Below, piece by piece: positions 41,945 through 54,881 of a stretch of DNA of 64,000 nucleotides. The first letter of the stretch is position 1. Every line of letters begins with the position of its first letter. The DNA comes from Arion vulgaris (taxonomy: Eukaryota > Mollusca > Gastropoda > Stylommatophora > Arionidae). Made by a program: the position numbers and the translations under genes. The stretch covers positions 58,299,152 through 58,363,151 of the forward strand of contig CM036755.1 in the NCBI GenBank assembly GCA_020796225.1, read 5' to 3'. The notes beneath the pieces are model-generated. The model was not told the origin of the DNA. It saw nothing but the letters and a program-made list of their open reading frames with translations, and ran no database searches.

Positions 41945-42605
41945 AACAACGAACATGCTGAGATAACAGAAGTGCCACTTGCTGAGATAACAGAGGTGCC
42001 ACTTGCTGAGATAACAGAGGTGCCACTTGCTGAGATAACAGAAGTGCGACTTGCTGAAACAACAGGGGTGCGACTTGCTGAGATAACAGAGGTGCCACTT
42101 TCTGAGACAACAGAGGTGCGACTCGCTGAGACAACAGAGGTGCGACTTGCTGAGACAACAGAGGTGCGACTTGCTGAGATAACAGAGGTGCGACTTGCTG
42201 AGACAACAGAGGTGCGACTTGCTGAGACAACAGGGGTGCGACTTGCTGAGACAACAGAGGTGCGACTGTTGAGACAACAGAGGTGCAACTTGTTGAGACA
42301 ACAGAGGTGCGATTTGCTGAAACAACAGAGGTGCGACATGCTGAGACAGCAGAGGTGCGACATGCTGAGACAACAGAGGTGCGACATGCTGAGACAACAG
42401 AGGTGCGACTTGCTGAGATAACAGAGGTGCGACTTGCTGAGACAACAGAGGTGCGACTTGCTGAGACAACAGGGGTGCGACTTGCTGAGACAACAGAGGT
42501 GCGACTGTTGAGACAACAGAGGTGTGACATGCTGAGACAACAGAGGTGCGACTTGCTGCGACAACAGAGGTGCGACATGCTGAGACAACAGAGGTGCGAT
42601 TTGCT
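41945..42605. repeat. 24-bp minisatellite, about 27 copies
   Basis: Units of GAGACAACAGAGGTGCGACT plus TGCT. Because 24 is divisible by three, several frames on both strands stay open for 150-250 codons (LAETTEVR repeats and others). Neither strand shows a promoter or non-repetitive domain, so I do not call a gene. Confidence 0.95.
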
Positions 42606-42914
42606 GAACAATGAAAGTGGACTGTTACAAGGTGAAGCTAAGAGACTGCTGAAGAGACGAACACGCGTCTAACATTTAATCGTCTACGAGCTTCATACTC
42701 GAGAGTTACTGAATACGACGCGCAACGGATGTTCCAAGTACACAACTTTGGCGAAACTGTTGAAGCTTTCATCGAATTCTAAAAGAGAGAATTAAACAAG
42801 ACAACACACAGACAAGCAATTAGAAATATTTGAAGAAAAAGAAAATGTAACGATCAATTATGATTGTACCTTGACTTACTCAAATTTATATTCGGTTGCC
42901 ATTAGTAACATGTC
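42606..42914. other. Unassigned spacer
   Basis: No feature recognised. Confidence 0.4.
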
Positions 42915-43042
42915 GAGGAGCGTCAGGCCGTATGGGCGCTTAACTGGCAAAACGTAAATCGTTCTTGGGCTCGGATGACATACAAATCACACAGAGTGGT
43001 TAACAAGTGGTCGATATGGATAGTTCGAAGAAGGAGAAGAAA
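42915..43042 (+). mobile_element. SINE-1, 5'-truncated copy
   Basis: Contains GGCGCTTAACTGGCAAAACG and ends GTTCGAAGAAGGAGAAG. The core is missing. Confidence 0.85.
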
Positions 43043-43180
43043 AAAGAAATATCTTTCCGTGAAACATCTGTGTCTATGCAACAGCCAAGGGGATTCATGT
43101 AATATTTAAATTCAATATCAAATGTATCGCAAGTTTGACGCAATCCTACCGTTGCTCCAGAAGTCGTCACATTTACTTTA

Positions 43181-43417
43181 ATGGCGACGAAGAAGCTCAA
43201 CGAAAACGACATTCTGCTGTTATTCCCGAAACCATTCAAAATTGAACTTAACGATAATTCATGCACATACCTGCAAATCGTTATTAAGGCAGATAAGAAA
43301 CCAACATACGATCATACCCATATATTTAATTCACTGTTAGACCAGGAAGTCGCCACAATCAAAGCTGGAGATGAGTTTGCAAAGACCGATAACATTTTGG
43401 GTAAACTGTTTCAATGA
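43181..43417 (+). other. Unrecognised 78-codon open frame
   Basis: MATKKLNENDILLLFPKPFK ... ILGKLFQ. It has an ATG in a fair context and mixed, non-repetitive composition, unlike neighbouring frames. No domain recognised. It could be a transposon N-terminus, an exon or chance. Flanked by a truncated SINE-1 and unassigned DNA. Confidence 0.15.
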
Positions 43418-43929
43418 AGTCAGTAGTATATCCGAGACGTCCTGTACGTATTTCGCCTTGCAATATTCTTTAATATTTCTACATAACGAGAACTGATATA
43501 CCATCAACATAAATCAATTTCAACTAAGAAATTCAAATAAAGTTAACAAAATGATATCAGCAAGGACGTACTAAACATATCGATAGAAGATGCGATTAAA
43601 TGAGAACATATTGTTAAATTACTGACATTTACTGCATCAGTGTTTGGTTGACATGTATGCCCAAATTTAGACTGAAAGGCTGCTCTTCATCAAACTAATC
43701 CAAAAAGAAAACGAGTGTCTATTTGTAGTTTCACTTGTAGGGCGCAGCTGAGCTCGATGGTAATGCAGAAAATCATAGTGAATTAGTGATTCTACCATGA
43801 ACAATGAGTAAGTAAACATTTTAAATGTCTATCTACCGTCTACTCTCGTGTTGTACCTTTCAGCGTACATGATATGCAGCGAGTGCTGACATGAGTCCTC
43901 TAGTCTATAGTATATTGTCTACTCCCAGG
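43418..43929. other. Unassigned spacer
   Basis: No feature recognised apart from the weak match to 40900-40970. Confidence 0.35.
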
Positions 43930-44340
43930 TGGAAGATGGAGTTGGTCGTCCACCTTTGCCATTAAGTGTAGGGATGGAGCTTTAATTTGCGTTCTAGGGC
44001 CTGATGATTCGCCCTTGTTGTGTTATATCCGTGTTTATGTAGTACGGTCTTGATATTGTCTATCCATCTTTTTCTTGGTCTTCCTTTAGCTCTAGTACCT
44101 GATCTCTTTTTATTGTATGCTGTAATTGGTGATTGGTTGTATTTCATTCTCATTAAATGTCCTCTAGTGCCCCTCCTATATGGTGTTTCTTTCCACCTCT
44201 GATGTTTTTTTAATTTAAAGCGTTTGCGTGGGCGACCTTTAACTGTGAAACCATTGCATCTGAATAGTAGTACTCATTATGATGTACTGTAGGACGGTAA
44301 TCATATAACATAACCGAACCATTTGGTTTGTTATTTCTTT
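43930..44340 (-). pseudogene. nLTR-F RT C-terminus (downstream of the array)
   Basis: On the minus strand, leaving the array as HIKKEITNQMVRLCYM, it continues through shifted frames with KGRPRKRFKLKKHQRW and then MRMKYNQSPITAYNKKRSGT RAKGRPRKRWIDNIKTVLHK HGYNTTRANHQALERKLKL. NQMV(W)FGH is expected at the first segment; here it is mutated. It is the C-terminal half of the RT whose thumb lies at 47480-47880. Confidence 0.82.
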
Positions 44341-47300
44341 CTTAATATGCTCTAACATCAGTGTTGTCTCTTTCTTAATATGCTCTAACACTAGTGTTGT
44401 CTCTTTCTTAATATGATCTAACACCAGTGTTGTCTCTTTCTTAATATGCTCTAACACCAGTGTTGTCACTTTCTTAATATGCTCTAACACTAGTGTTGTC
44501 TCTTTCTTAATATGCTCTAACACCAGTGTTGTTTCTTTCTTAATATGCTCTAACACCAGTGTTGTCTCTTTCTTAATATGATCTAACACCAGTGTTGTTT
44601 CTTTCTTAATATGCTCTAACACCAGTGTTGTCTCTTTCTTAATATGCTCTAACACCAGTGTTGTTTCTTTCTTAATATGCTCTAACACCAGTGTTATCTC
44701 TTTCTTAATATGATCTAACACCAGTGTTATCTCTTTCTTAATATGCTCTAACACCAGTGTTGTCACTTTCTTAATATGCTCTAACACCAGTGTTGTTTCT
44801 TTCTTAATATGCTCTAACACCAGTGTTGTCACTTTCTTAATATGATCTAACAATAGTGTTGTCACTTTCTAAATATGATCTAACACCAGTGTTGTCACTT
44901 TCTTAATATGATCTAACACCAGTGGTGTCACTTTCTTAATATGCTCTAACACCAGTGTTGTTTCTTTCTTAATATGCTCTAACACCAGTGTTGTTTCTTT
45001 CTAAATATGATCTAACACCAGTGTTGTCACTTTCTTAATATGATCTAACACCAGTGTTGTTACTTTCTTAATATGATCTAACACCAGTGTTGTCTCTTTC
45101 TTAATATGCTCTAACACCAGTGTTGTCTCTTTCTTAATATGCTCTAACACTAGTGTTGTCACTTTCTTAATATGATCTAACACCAGTGTTGTCTCTTTCT
45201 AAATATGATCTAACACCAGTGTTGTCACTTTCTTAATATGCTCTAACACCAGTGTTGTCACATTCTTAATATGCTCTAACACCAGTGTTGTCACTTTCTA
45301 AATATGATCTAACACCAGTGTTGTCTCTTTCTTAATATGCTCTAACACCAGTGTTGTCTCTTTCTTAATATGATCTAACACCAGTGTTGTTTCTTTCTTA
45401 ATATGCTCTAACACCAGTGTTGTCACTTTCTTAATATGCTCTAACACCAGTGTTGTCACTTTCTTAATATGCTCTAACACCAGTATTGTCTCTTTCTAAA
45501 TATGATCTAACACCAGTGTTGTCACTTTCTTAATATGCTCTAACACTAGTGTTGTCTCTTAATAAATATGATCTAACACCAGTGTTGTCACTTTCTTAAT
45601 ATGCTCTAACACCAGTGTTGTCTCTTTCTTAATATGCTCTAACACCAGTGTTGTTACTTTCTTAATATGCTCTAACACCAGTGTTGTCTCTTTCTTAATA
45701 TGATCTAACACCAGTGTTGTCACTTTCTTAATATGCTCTAACACCAGTATTGTCTCTTTCTAAATATGATCTAACACCAGTGTTGTCTCTTTCTTAATAT
45801 GCTCTAACACCAGTGTTGTTACTTTCTTAATATGCTCTAACACCAGTGTTGTCACTTTCTTAATATGCTCTAACACCAGTGTTGTCACTTTCTTAATATG
45901 CTCTAACACCAGTGTTGTCACTTTCTTAATATGCTCTAACACCAGTGTTGTCTCTTTCTTAATATGCTCTAACACCAGTGTTGTCTCTTTCTTAATATGA
46001 TCTAACACCAGTGTTGTTTCTTTCTTAATATGATCTAACATCAGTGTTGTCACTTTCTTAATATGCTCTAACACCAGTGTTGTCACTTTCTTAATATGCT
46101 CTAACACCAGTGTTGTCACTTTCTTAATATGCTCTAACACCAGTGTTGTCTCTTTCTTAATATGCTCTAACACCAGTGTTGTCACTTTCTTAATATGATC
46201 TAACACCAGTGGTGTCACTTTCTTAATATGCTCTAACACCAGTGTTGTCACTTTCTTAATATGCTCTAACACTAGTGTTGTCTCTTAATAAATATGATCT
46301 AACACCAGTGTTGTCTCTTTCTTAATATGCTCTAACACCAGTGTTGTCTCTTTCTTAATATGATCTAACACCAGTGTTGTCTCTTTCTTAATATGATCTA
46401 ACACCAGTGTTGTCTCTTTCTTAATATGCTCTAACACTAGTGTTGTCTCTTAATAAATATGATCTAACACCAGTGTTGTCTCTTTCTTAATATGCTCTAA
46501 CACCAGTGTTGTCTCTTTCTTAATATGATCTAACACCAGTGTTGTCTCTTTCTTAATATGATCTAACACCAGTGTTGTCTCTTTCTTAATATGCTCTAAC
46601 ACTAGTGTTGTCTCTTTCTTAATATGCTCTAACACCAGTGTTGTCTCTTTCTTAATATGATCTAACACCAGTGTTGTCTCTTTCTTAATATGATCTAACA
46701 CCAGTGTTGTCTCTTTCTAAATATGATCTAACACCAGTGTTGTCACTTTCTTAATATGCTCTAACACCAGTGTTGTCTCTTTCTTAATATGCTCTAACAC
46801 CAGTGTTGTTTCTTTCTTAATATGCTCTAACACCAGTGTTGTCACTTTCTTAATATGCTCTAACACTAGTGTTGTCTCTTTCTTAATATGCTCTAACACC
46901 AGTGTTGTCTCTTTCTTAATATGATCTAACACCAGTGTTGTCTCTTTCTTAATATGATCTAACACCAGTGTTGTCTCTTTCTAAATATGATCTAACACCA
47001 GTGTTGTCACTTTCTTAATATGCTCTAACACCAGTGTTGTCTCTTTCTTAATATGCTCTAACACCAGTGTTGTCACTTTCTTAATATGCTCTAACACCAG
47101 TGTTGTCACTTTCTAAATATGCTCTAACACCAGTGTTGTCACTTTCTTAATATGCTCTAACATCAGTGTTGTCTCTTTCTAAATATGATCTAACACCAGT
47201 GTTGTCTCTTTCTAAATATGATCTAACACCAGTGTTGTCTCTTTCTTAATATGCTCTAACACCAGTGTTGTCGCTTTCTTAATATGCTCTAACACCAGTA

Positions 47301-47471
47301 TTGTCTCTTTCTAAATATGCTCTAACACCAGTGTTGTCACTTTCTTAATATGCTCTAACACTAGTGTTGTTTCTTTCTTAATATGCTCTAACACCAGTGT
47401 TGTTACTTTCTTAATATGCTCTAACACCAGTGTTGTCTCTTTCTTAATATGCTCTAACACCAGTGTTGTTT
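44335..47471. repeat. 33-bp minisatellite inside nLTR-F, about 95 copies
   Basis: On the minus strand each unit encodes TTLVLEHIKKE or TTLVLEHIKKV. The flanks are the two halves of nLTR-F: NETIRDLLE upstream (47480) and KKEITNQMVR downstream (44340). Variant units with an in-frame stop (AAG to TAG) occur at many places, and a TTAATAAATATG variant recurs at 45561, 46287 and 46452 (spacings of 22 and 5 units). The array is not under coding constraint. Confidence 0.97.
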
Positions 47472-47880
47472 CTAACAAATCTCTAATAGTCTCGTTTTTT
47501 TAATGTCATTCCTTATTATTGCAGATATTTTTGTAAGGCATTTCATCTTTATTGTTTTAATTTTCTTTTTTTCGTTTGCTTACGTTTCCAATTCTGAGAC
47601 TGATAGTACAAAGTTGGGTTGACGATCGTTTTGTGTGTAAAGATACAGGTTTGCAATTATGTATCAGTGTCATTTGGCCATTGATATGGCTGGCTTTGTT
47701 GTATCTTTGTTGCTTTTCGGTGTTGATTCTTTCATCTGCTGTTATCAAGTTTCCCAATTATGTGAAGTTTTTTCCCCTTGTCTCAGTTGTTGGGTTGCTA
47801 TATAGATATTTGTTTTTCATTTTTTCTCTAAATATTTTCTTAGTCTCAGATTTTACAACATTAATATTTATGTTGTGATC
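47472..47880 (-). pseudogene. nLTR-F RT thumb (upstream of the array)
   Basis: The minus strand reads GNLITADERINTEKQQRYNK ASHINGQ, then degraded sequence and KNETIRDLLE before entering the array. G(S/N)LITADxRIxxEIxxRxxKA is the thumb YLGS-type motif of RTE RTs. Frame breaks occur around 47560 and 47500. Confidence 0.78.
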
Positions 47881-48440
47881 CTTAGTCGTGTTAGTTAGTT
47901 TACTGATGTGCTTCTGTAGGTGTTCGTCTTACGTGACATTACTTTCTTGCCATTCATTACGTGTTTCGCCATTGCTACATAGTTTTACTGCAGTCTACCC
48001 TTTTGGGGTTTGACTCTGCGAAAAATATTAGTAAAAAAAATCGATATTTCAAAGTGTTTAGTTCTATAAAGTACACCATTTGTACTATCGATTATACACA
48101 TAATTATGTTGTTTTATTTGCGTTTTATCATTACAAAATTATTAAGTAACGTCCAGTTCTTAAATTTGTTCTTTCAAATTCCAATGTTTATAATTGAATT
48201 TTCTCAAAATCATTTGTTCCCTTATGGTATCTGTCGGAAATAACTAATACTCAAGCTAGATATATGAAATTTGAAGTGAATATCCTATATATAATGTTGT
48301 AGCTACTGATGCAATTCAAATTGCATTTTTTCGAATATTTGATTTAAAAATTAATTTTCAAAGTGAAATGAATACACATTTTGTGCGGTTTTTTGCAAGC
48401 ATCCGGTTAAAAATTAAAATAAAATATATTTCTTGAGATT
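47881..48440. other. Unassigned AT-rich spacer
   Basis: No gene or transposon end recognised. Confidence 0.4.
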
Positions 48441-48454
48441 TTACGGAAAATAAA

Positions 48455-51400
48455 AGTGTCAGCAGCTCTTGATATACTTACAGTTTATGAATCAAATAAA
48501 TGTGTCAGCAGCTCTTGCTATACTTACAGTTTATGAATCAAATAAATGTGTTAGCAGCTCTTGATATACTTACAGTTTATGAATCAAATAAATGTGTCAG
48601 CAGCTCTTGATATACTTACAGTTTATGAATCAAATAAATGTGTTAGCAGTTCTTGATATACTTACAGTTTATGAATCAAATAAATGTGTTAGCAGTTCTT
48701 GATATACTTACAGTTTATGAATCAAATAAATGTGTCAGCAGCTCTTGATATACTTACAGTTTATGAATCAAATAAATGTGTCAGCAGCTCTTGATATACT
48801 TACAGTTTATGAATCAAATAAATGTGTCAGCAGCTCTTGATATACTTACAGTTTATGAATCAAATAAATGTGTCAGCAGCTCTTGATATACTTACAGTTT
48901 ATGAATCAAATAAATGTGTCAGCAGCTCTTGATATACTTACAGTTTATGAATCAAATAAATGTGTCAGCAGCTCTTGATATACTTACAGTTTATGAATCA
49001 AATAAATGTGTCAGCAGCTCTTGATATACTTACAGTTTATGAATCAAATAAATGTGTCAGCAGCTCTTGATATACTTACAGTTTATGAATCAAATAAATG
49101 TGTCAGCAGCTCTTGATATACTTACAGTTTATGAATCAAATAAATGTGTTGCTCTTGATATACTTACAGTTTATGAATCAAATAAATGTGTCAGCAGCTC
49201 TTGATATACTTACAGTTTATGAATCAAATAAATGTGTCAGCAGCTCTTGATATACTTACAGTTTATGAATCAAATAAATGTGTCAGCAGCTCTTGATATA
49301 CTTACAGTTTATGAATCAAATAAATGTGTCAGCAGCTCTTGATATACTTACAGTTTATGAATCAAATAAATGTGTTGCTCTTGATATACTTACAGTTTAT
49401 GAATCAAATAAATGTGTCAGCAGCTCTTGATATACTTACAGTTTATGAATCAAATAAATGTGTCAGCAGCTCTTGATATACTTACAGTTTATGAATCAAA
49501 TAAATGTGTCAGCAGCTCTTGATATACTTACAGTTTATGAATCAAATAAATGTGTCAGCAGCTCTTGATATACTTACAGTTTATGAATCAAATAAATGTG
49601 TCAGCAGCTCTTGATATACTTACAGTTTATGAATCAAATAAATGTGTTAGTAGCTCTTGATATACTTACAGTTTATGAATCAAATAAATGTGTTAGCAGC
49701 TCTTGATATACTTACAGTTTATGAATCAAATAAATGTGTCAGCAGCTCTTGATATACTTACAGTTTATGAATCAAATAAATGTGTCAGCAGCTTTTGATA
49801 TACTTACAGTTTATGAATCAAATAAATGTGTCAGCAGCTCTTGATATACTTACAGTTTATGAATCAAATAAATGTGTCAGCAGCTCTTGATATACTTACA
49901 GTTTATGAATCAAATAAATGTGTCAGCAGCTCTTGATATACTTACAGTTTATGAATCAAATAAATGTGTCAGCAGCTTTTGATATACTTACAGTTTATGA
50001 ATCAAATAAATGTGTCAGCAGCTCTTGATATACTTACAGTTTATGAATCAAATAAATGTGTCAGCAACTCTTGATATACTTACAGTTTATGAATCAAATA
50101 AATGTGTCAGCAGCTCTTGATATACTTACAGTTTATGAATCAAATAAATGTGTCAGCAGCTCTTGATATACTTACAGTTTATGAATCAAATAAATGTGTC
50201 AGCAGCTCTTGATATACTTACAGTTTATGAATCAAATAAATGTGTCAGCAGCTCTTGATATACTTACAGTTTGTGAATCAAATAAATGTGTCAGCAGCTC
50301 TTGATATACTTACAGTTTATGAATCAAATAAATGTGTTAGCAGTTCTTGATATACTTACAGTTTATGAATCAAATAAATGTGTCAGCAGCTCTTGATATA
50401 CTTACAGTTTATGAATCAAATAAATGTGTCAGCAGCTCTTGATATACTTACAGTTTATGAATCAAATAAATGTGTTAGCAGTTCTTGATATACTTACAGT
50501 TTATGAATCAAATAAATGTGTTGCTCTTGATATACTTACAGTTTATGAATCAAATAAATGTGTCAGCAGCTTTTGATATACTTACAGTTCATGAATCAAA
50601 TAAATGTGTCAGCAGCTCTTGATATACTTACAGTTTATGAATCAAATAAATGTGTCAGCAGCTCTTGATATACTTACAGTTTATGAATCAAATAAATGTG
50701 TCAGCAGCTCTTAATATACTTACAGTTTATGAATCAAATAAATGTGCCAGCAGCTCTTGATATACTTACAGTTTATGAATCAAATAAATGTGTTAGCAGT
50801 TCTTGATATACTTACAGTTTATGAATCAAATAAATGTGTCAGCAGCTCTTGATATACTTACAGTTTATGAATCAAATAAATGTGTCAGCAACTCTTGATA
50901 TACTTACAGTTTATGAATCAAATAAATGTGTTAGCAGTTCTTGATATACTTACAGTTTATGAATCAAATAAATGTGTCAACAGCTCTTGATATACTTACA
51001 GTTTATGAATCAAATAAATGTGTTAGCAGTTCTTGATATACTTACAGTTTATGAATCAAATAAATGTGTCAGCAACTCTTGATATACTTACAGTTTATGA
51101 ATCAAATAAATGTGTCAGCAGCTCTTGATATACTTACAGTTTATGAATCAAATAAATGTGTCAGCAGCTCTTGATATACTTACAGTTTATGAATCAAATA
51201 AATGTGTCAGCAGCTCTTGATATACTTACAGTTTATGAATCAAATAAATGTGTTAGCAGTTCTTGATATACTTACAGTTTATGAATCAAATAAATGTGTC
51301 AGCAACTCTTGATATACTTACAGTTTATGAATCAAATAAATGTGTCAGCAGCTCTTGATATACTTACAGTTTATGAATCAAATAAATGTGTCAGCAGCTC

Positions 51401-53165
51401 TTGATATACTTACAGTTTATGAATCAAATAAATGTGTTGCTCTTGATATACTTACAGTTTATGAATCAAATAAATGTGTCAGCAGCTCTTGATATACTTA
51501 CAGTTTATGAATCAAATAAATGTGTCAGCAGCTCTTGATATACTTACAGTTTATGAATCAAATAAATGTGTTAGCAGTTCTTGATATACTTACAGTTTAT
51601 GAATCAAATAAATGTGTCAGCAGCTCTTGATATACTTACAGTTTATGAATCAAATAAATGTGTCAGCAGCTCTTAATATACTTACAGTTTATGAATCAAA
51701 TAAATGTGTCAGCAGTTCTTGATATACTTACAGTTTATGAATCAAATAAATGTGTCAACAGCTCTTGATATACTTACAGTTTATGAATCAAATAAATGTG
51801 TTGCTCTTGATATACTTACAGTTTATGAATCAAATAAATGTGTTAGCAGTTCTTGATATACTTACAGTTTATGAATCAAATAAATGTGTCAGCAGCTCTT
51901 GATATACTTACAGTTAATGAATCAAATAAATGTGTCAGCAGCTCTTGATATACTTACAGTTTATGAATCAAATAAATGTGTCAGCAGCTCTTGATATACT
52001 TACAGTTTATGAATCAAATAAATGTGTCAGCAACTCTTGATATACTTACAGTTTATGAATCAAATAAATGTGTCAGCAGCTCTTGATATACTTACAGTTT
52101 ATGAATCAAATAAATGTGTCAGCAGCTCTTGATATACTTACAGTTTATGAATCAAATAAATGTGTTAGCAGTTCTTGATATACTTACAGTTTATGAATCA
52201 AATAAATGTGTCAGCAGCTCTTGATATACTTACAGTTTATGAATCAAATAAATGTGTCAGCAGCTCTTGATATACTTACAGTTTATGAATCAAATAAATG
52301 TGTTAGCAGTTCTTGATATACTTACAGTTTATGAATCAAATAAATGTGTCAGCAGCTCTTGATATACTTACAGTTTATGAATCAAATAAATGTGTCAGCA
52401 GCTCTTGATATACTTACAGTTTATGAATCAAATAAATGTGTTAGCAGCTCTTGATATACTTACAGTTTATGAATCAAATAAATGTGTCAGCAGCTCTTGA
52501 TATACTTACAGTTTATGAATCAAATAAATGTGTCAGCAGCTCTTGATATACTTACAGTTTATGAATCAAATAAATGTGTTAGCAGTTCTTGATATACTTA
52601 CAGTTTATGAATCAAATAAATGTGTCAGCAGCTCTTGATATACTTACAGTTTATGAATCAAATAAATGTGTCAGCAGCTCTTGATATACTTACAGTTTAT
52701 GAATCAAATAAATGTGTCAGCAGCTCTTGATATACTTACAGTTTATGAATCAAATAAATGTGTTAGCAGTTCTTGATATACTTACAGTTTATGAATCAAA
52801 TAAATGTGTCAGCAGCTCTTGATATACTTACAGTTTATGAATCAAATAAATGTGTCAGCAGCTCTTGATATACTTACAGTTTATGAATCAAATAAATGTG
52901 TTAGCAGCTCTTGATATACTTACAGTTTATGAATCAAATAAATGTGTCAGCAGCTCTTGATATACTTACAGTTTATGAATCAAATAAATGTGTCAGCAGC
53001 TCTTGATATACTTACAGTTTATGAATCAAATAAATGTGTTAGCAGTTCTTGATATACTTACAGTTTATGAATCAAATAAATGTGTCAGCAGCTCTTGATA
53101 TACTTACAGTTTATGAATCAAATAAATGTGTCAGCAGCTCTTGATATACTTACAGTTTATGAATC
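48455..53165. repeat. 46-bp satellite-like array, about 102 copies
   Basis: Units contain CTTGATATACTTACAGTTTA and TGAATCAAATAAATGTGT. Variation is low (GTCAGCAGC or GTTAGCAGT), and a 40-bp variant missing AGCAGC recurs near 49149, 49375, 50520, 51436 and 51800. It ends at 53165, a few bases from the 3' end of the nLTR-C copy. It is the largest feature in the window. Confidence 0.98.
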
Positions 53166-53169
53166 GACG

Positions 53170-54165
53170 CTTTATAATAATATCCTCTCGTACCATTATA
53201 TATTACATGGTGCCTGCAAGTAATTTCTCCATACCGCTCTATCCTGGGCAACTAGCTCAATCTCATCCATGAAACTGAGACCTATATTTCTTACCTCTTA
53301 GAATGGCTTGCTGGTTGTGTTCGTAAGGACGCTCGTATTGCTAGGCTAGGCAATGGGTGTCGTAAGAAATGAGGGTAAGTGGTTCGAATCCTGTGTTTGT
53401 ATATTTGTTTTTTCGGAAACTCTTGATACTTGTACACCGTTTATTTGTTGATCATATTCTTTGCTTCCGTTACTTCCTCTGGGGTTCTTGCAAAAAACTC
53501 CTTGTTCTCATATTTTATTTTGACTTTTAAAAGCTGATGTTGCTTTGTCAATTCGTATCATAATATCTTTTTAACATTTCCTGTGTAATCAAAATTGCTA
53601 CCTAAATAAGGAACTGCTCTGTTATTTTTATCATTTTAAATTCAAGTGTGATATCTGCATTACTTGCCATAGGTGTCTTCATTATATTTGTTTTTCATAG
53701 CTTATCTGCAGTCCAACTTTTGATGCTATAGATGACAAGTTGTCTGTTTTTGTTTGCATATCTTAGTTGTTTCTACTTAACAAGGCAATATCATCTGGAA
53801 AATCCAAATCTTCTAGTTGACTATTTTCTACACAATCGATGCCAGTTTCGCCCCTGCAACATTTTCGCATCACCCAGTCAATGATCACTCCAAACAATAG
53901 CGGAGATAGAATACAGCCTTGCTTTACTCCGGTTTCAACCATAAACCAGTCGCTGTGTTCACCATCAGTGCGAACTGCACACTGTGAACCATCATAGAGG
54001 CTCTTAATAATGTTTATTATTTTGTCTGGTATTCCATAGCATCTCAGAATATTCCACAGAGAGATTCTGTGTAGACTATCAAAGGCGTTTTTTAAATCGA
54101 TGAAATTTAGTATGAGTGGTTGTTGCTTCTCAATGTTCTTCCAAAATTATTCGTAGGGTAATTAT
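53170..54165 (-). pseudogene. nLTR-C RT, palm to C-terminus, deleted and split by a SINE-3
   Basis: From 54165 on minus: LNFIDLKNAFDSLHRISLWN (motif A), GVKQGCILSPLLFGVIIDWV (motif B), LEDLDFPDDIALL (normally FADD; here FPDD), VGLQISYEKQI. The thumb is degraded to about 53520. A SINE-3 and a deletion follow. The C-terminal IGLSFMDEIELVAQDRAVWR NYLQAPC lies at 53300-53200, with the family 3' end (GGTACGAGAGGATATTATTA) at about 53170-53195. Colinear with 37.6 and 16.8 kb. Inactive. Confidence 0.87.
53305..53500 (+). mobile_element. SINE-3 copy
   Basis: A-box region CTAGGCTAGGCAATGGGTG, B box GTGGTTCGAATCC, tail TGATCATATTCTTTGCTTCC. The A-box segment is single copy. About 350 bp of the host nLTR-C is missing at this point. 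Confidence 0.75.
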
Positions 54166-54199
54166 ATAGGGTAATTATATTTATAAGAACGACAACTCC

Positions 54200-54558
54200 C
54201 AGACAAATTTGGATAATAATGTTACTATAACTACTTTGTTGAGTGCAAAAATATGTTCAAAGCAGTTATGTTCCATGCAGGCACGGACTGATAGTAGAAC
54301 ATTGTCTATTGTCTATTCCCAGATAGAATATGGAATTGGTTGTCCTCTCTTACCGTTAAGCGTACAAATGGGAGCTTTAATTTGCGTTCTATGGCTGGAT
54401 GAGTTGCTCTTGTTGTGTTGTATCCGTGTTTATGTAGTGTGGTTTTGATATTGTCTATCGATCTTTTACTTGGTCTTCCCTTTGCTCTAGTACTTGATCT
54501 CTTTTTATTGCATGCTGTTATTGGTGGTTGGTTGTATTTCATTCTTATTAAATGTCCA
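54200..54558 (-). pseudogene. nLTR-F copy, C-terminal part left of the J insertion
   Basis: The minus frame reads MQWFGHLIRMKYNQPPITAC NKKRSSTRAKGRPSKRSIDN IKTTLHKHGYNTTRATHPA, homologous to 43.9 kb. Upstream it is cut at 54559 by the J insertion; the coding sequence resumes on the far side at 55709. Confidence 0.88.
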
Positions 54559-54571
54559 AACCACTGCATTC

Positions 54572-54880
54572 ATGGAGAGGATGTTCCTTGTTTGCATTGA
54601 TTCTTAGATACGATCGAACCCTCCAAGTTTCAATTCTGTTAGCAATAGTTGGGAAGTCAAAAAGGAATCTCATTGGCACTCCTGGTGTATCTTTGGTGCA
54701 TCCCAGAATGATGCGCATAGCCTCATTCTGAATTCTTTCCAGTCTCACTGTTTGCGTAGGACTAATTGTTAGGAGAGCGCATGCATATTCTATACATGAC
54801 AGAACAATACCTTGGTACAGGAGCACAAAAAGGCGTTGCTGAATGTTAGCAGCCGCCATGATTCTCAGTGCGTGTAGACT
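54572..54880 (-). pseudogene. J ORF2 RT thumb, inverted segment
   Basis: LRIMAAANIQQRLFVLLYQG IVLSCIEYACALLTISPTQT, RLERIQNEAMRIILGCTKDT and RSYLRINANKEHPLHE. This is the thumb region of jockey-type RTs (LERIQNEAMRxILGCTxDTP). The frame is open throughout. Confidence 0.88.
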
Positions 54881-54881
54881 C

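Noticed and set aside
41842..42672. Frames of 150-250 codons on both strands
   Set aside because: The 24-bp unit keeps frames open on both strands at once; composition is wholly repetitive.
44239..46965. Series of minus-strand frames with TTLVLEHIKK repeats as a structural protein
   Set aside because: They are pieces of one array separated by recurrent nonsense variants, embedded in a dead RT.
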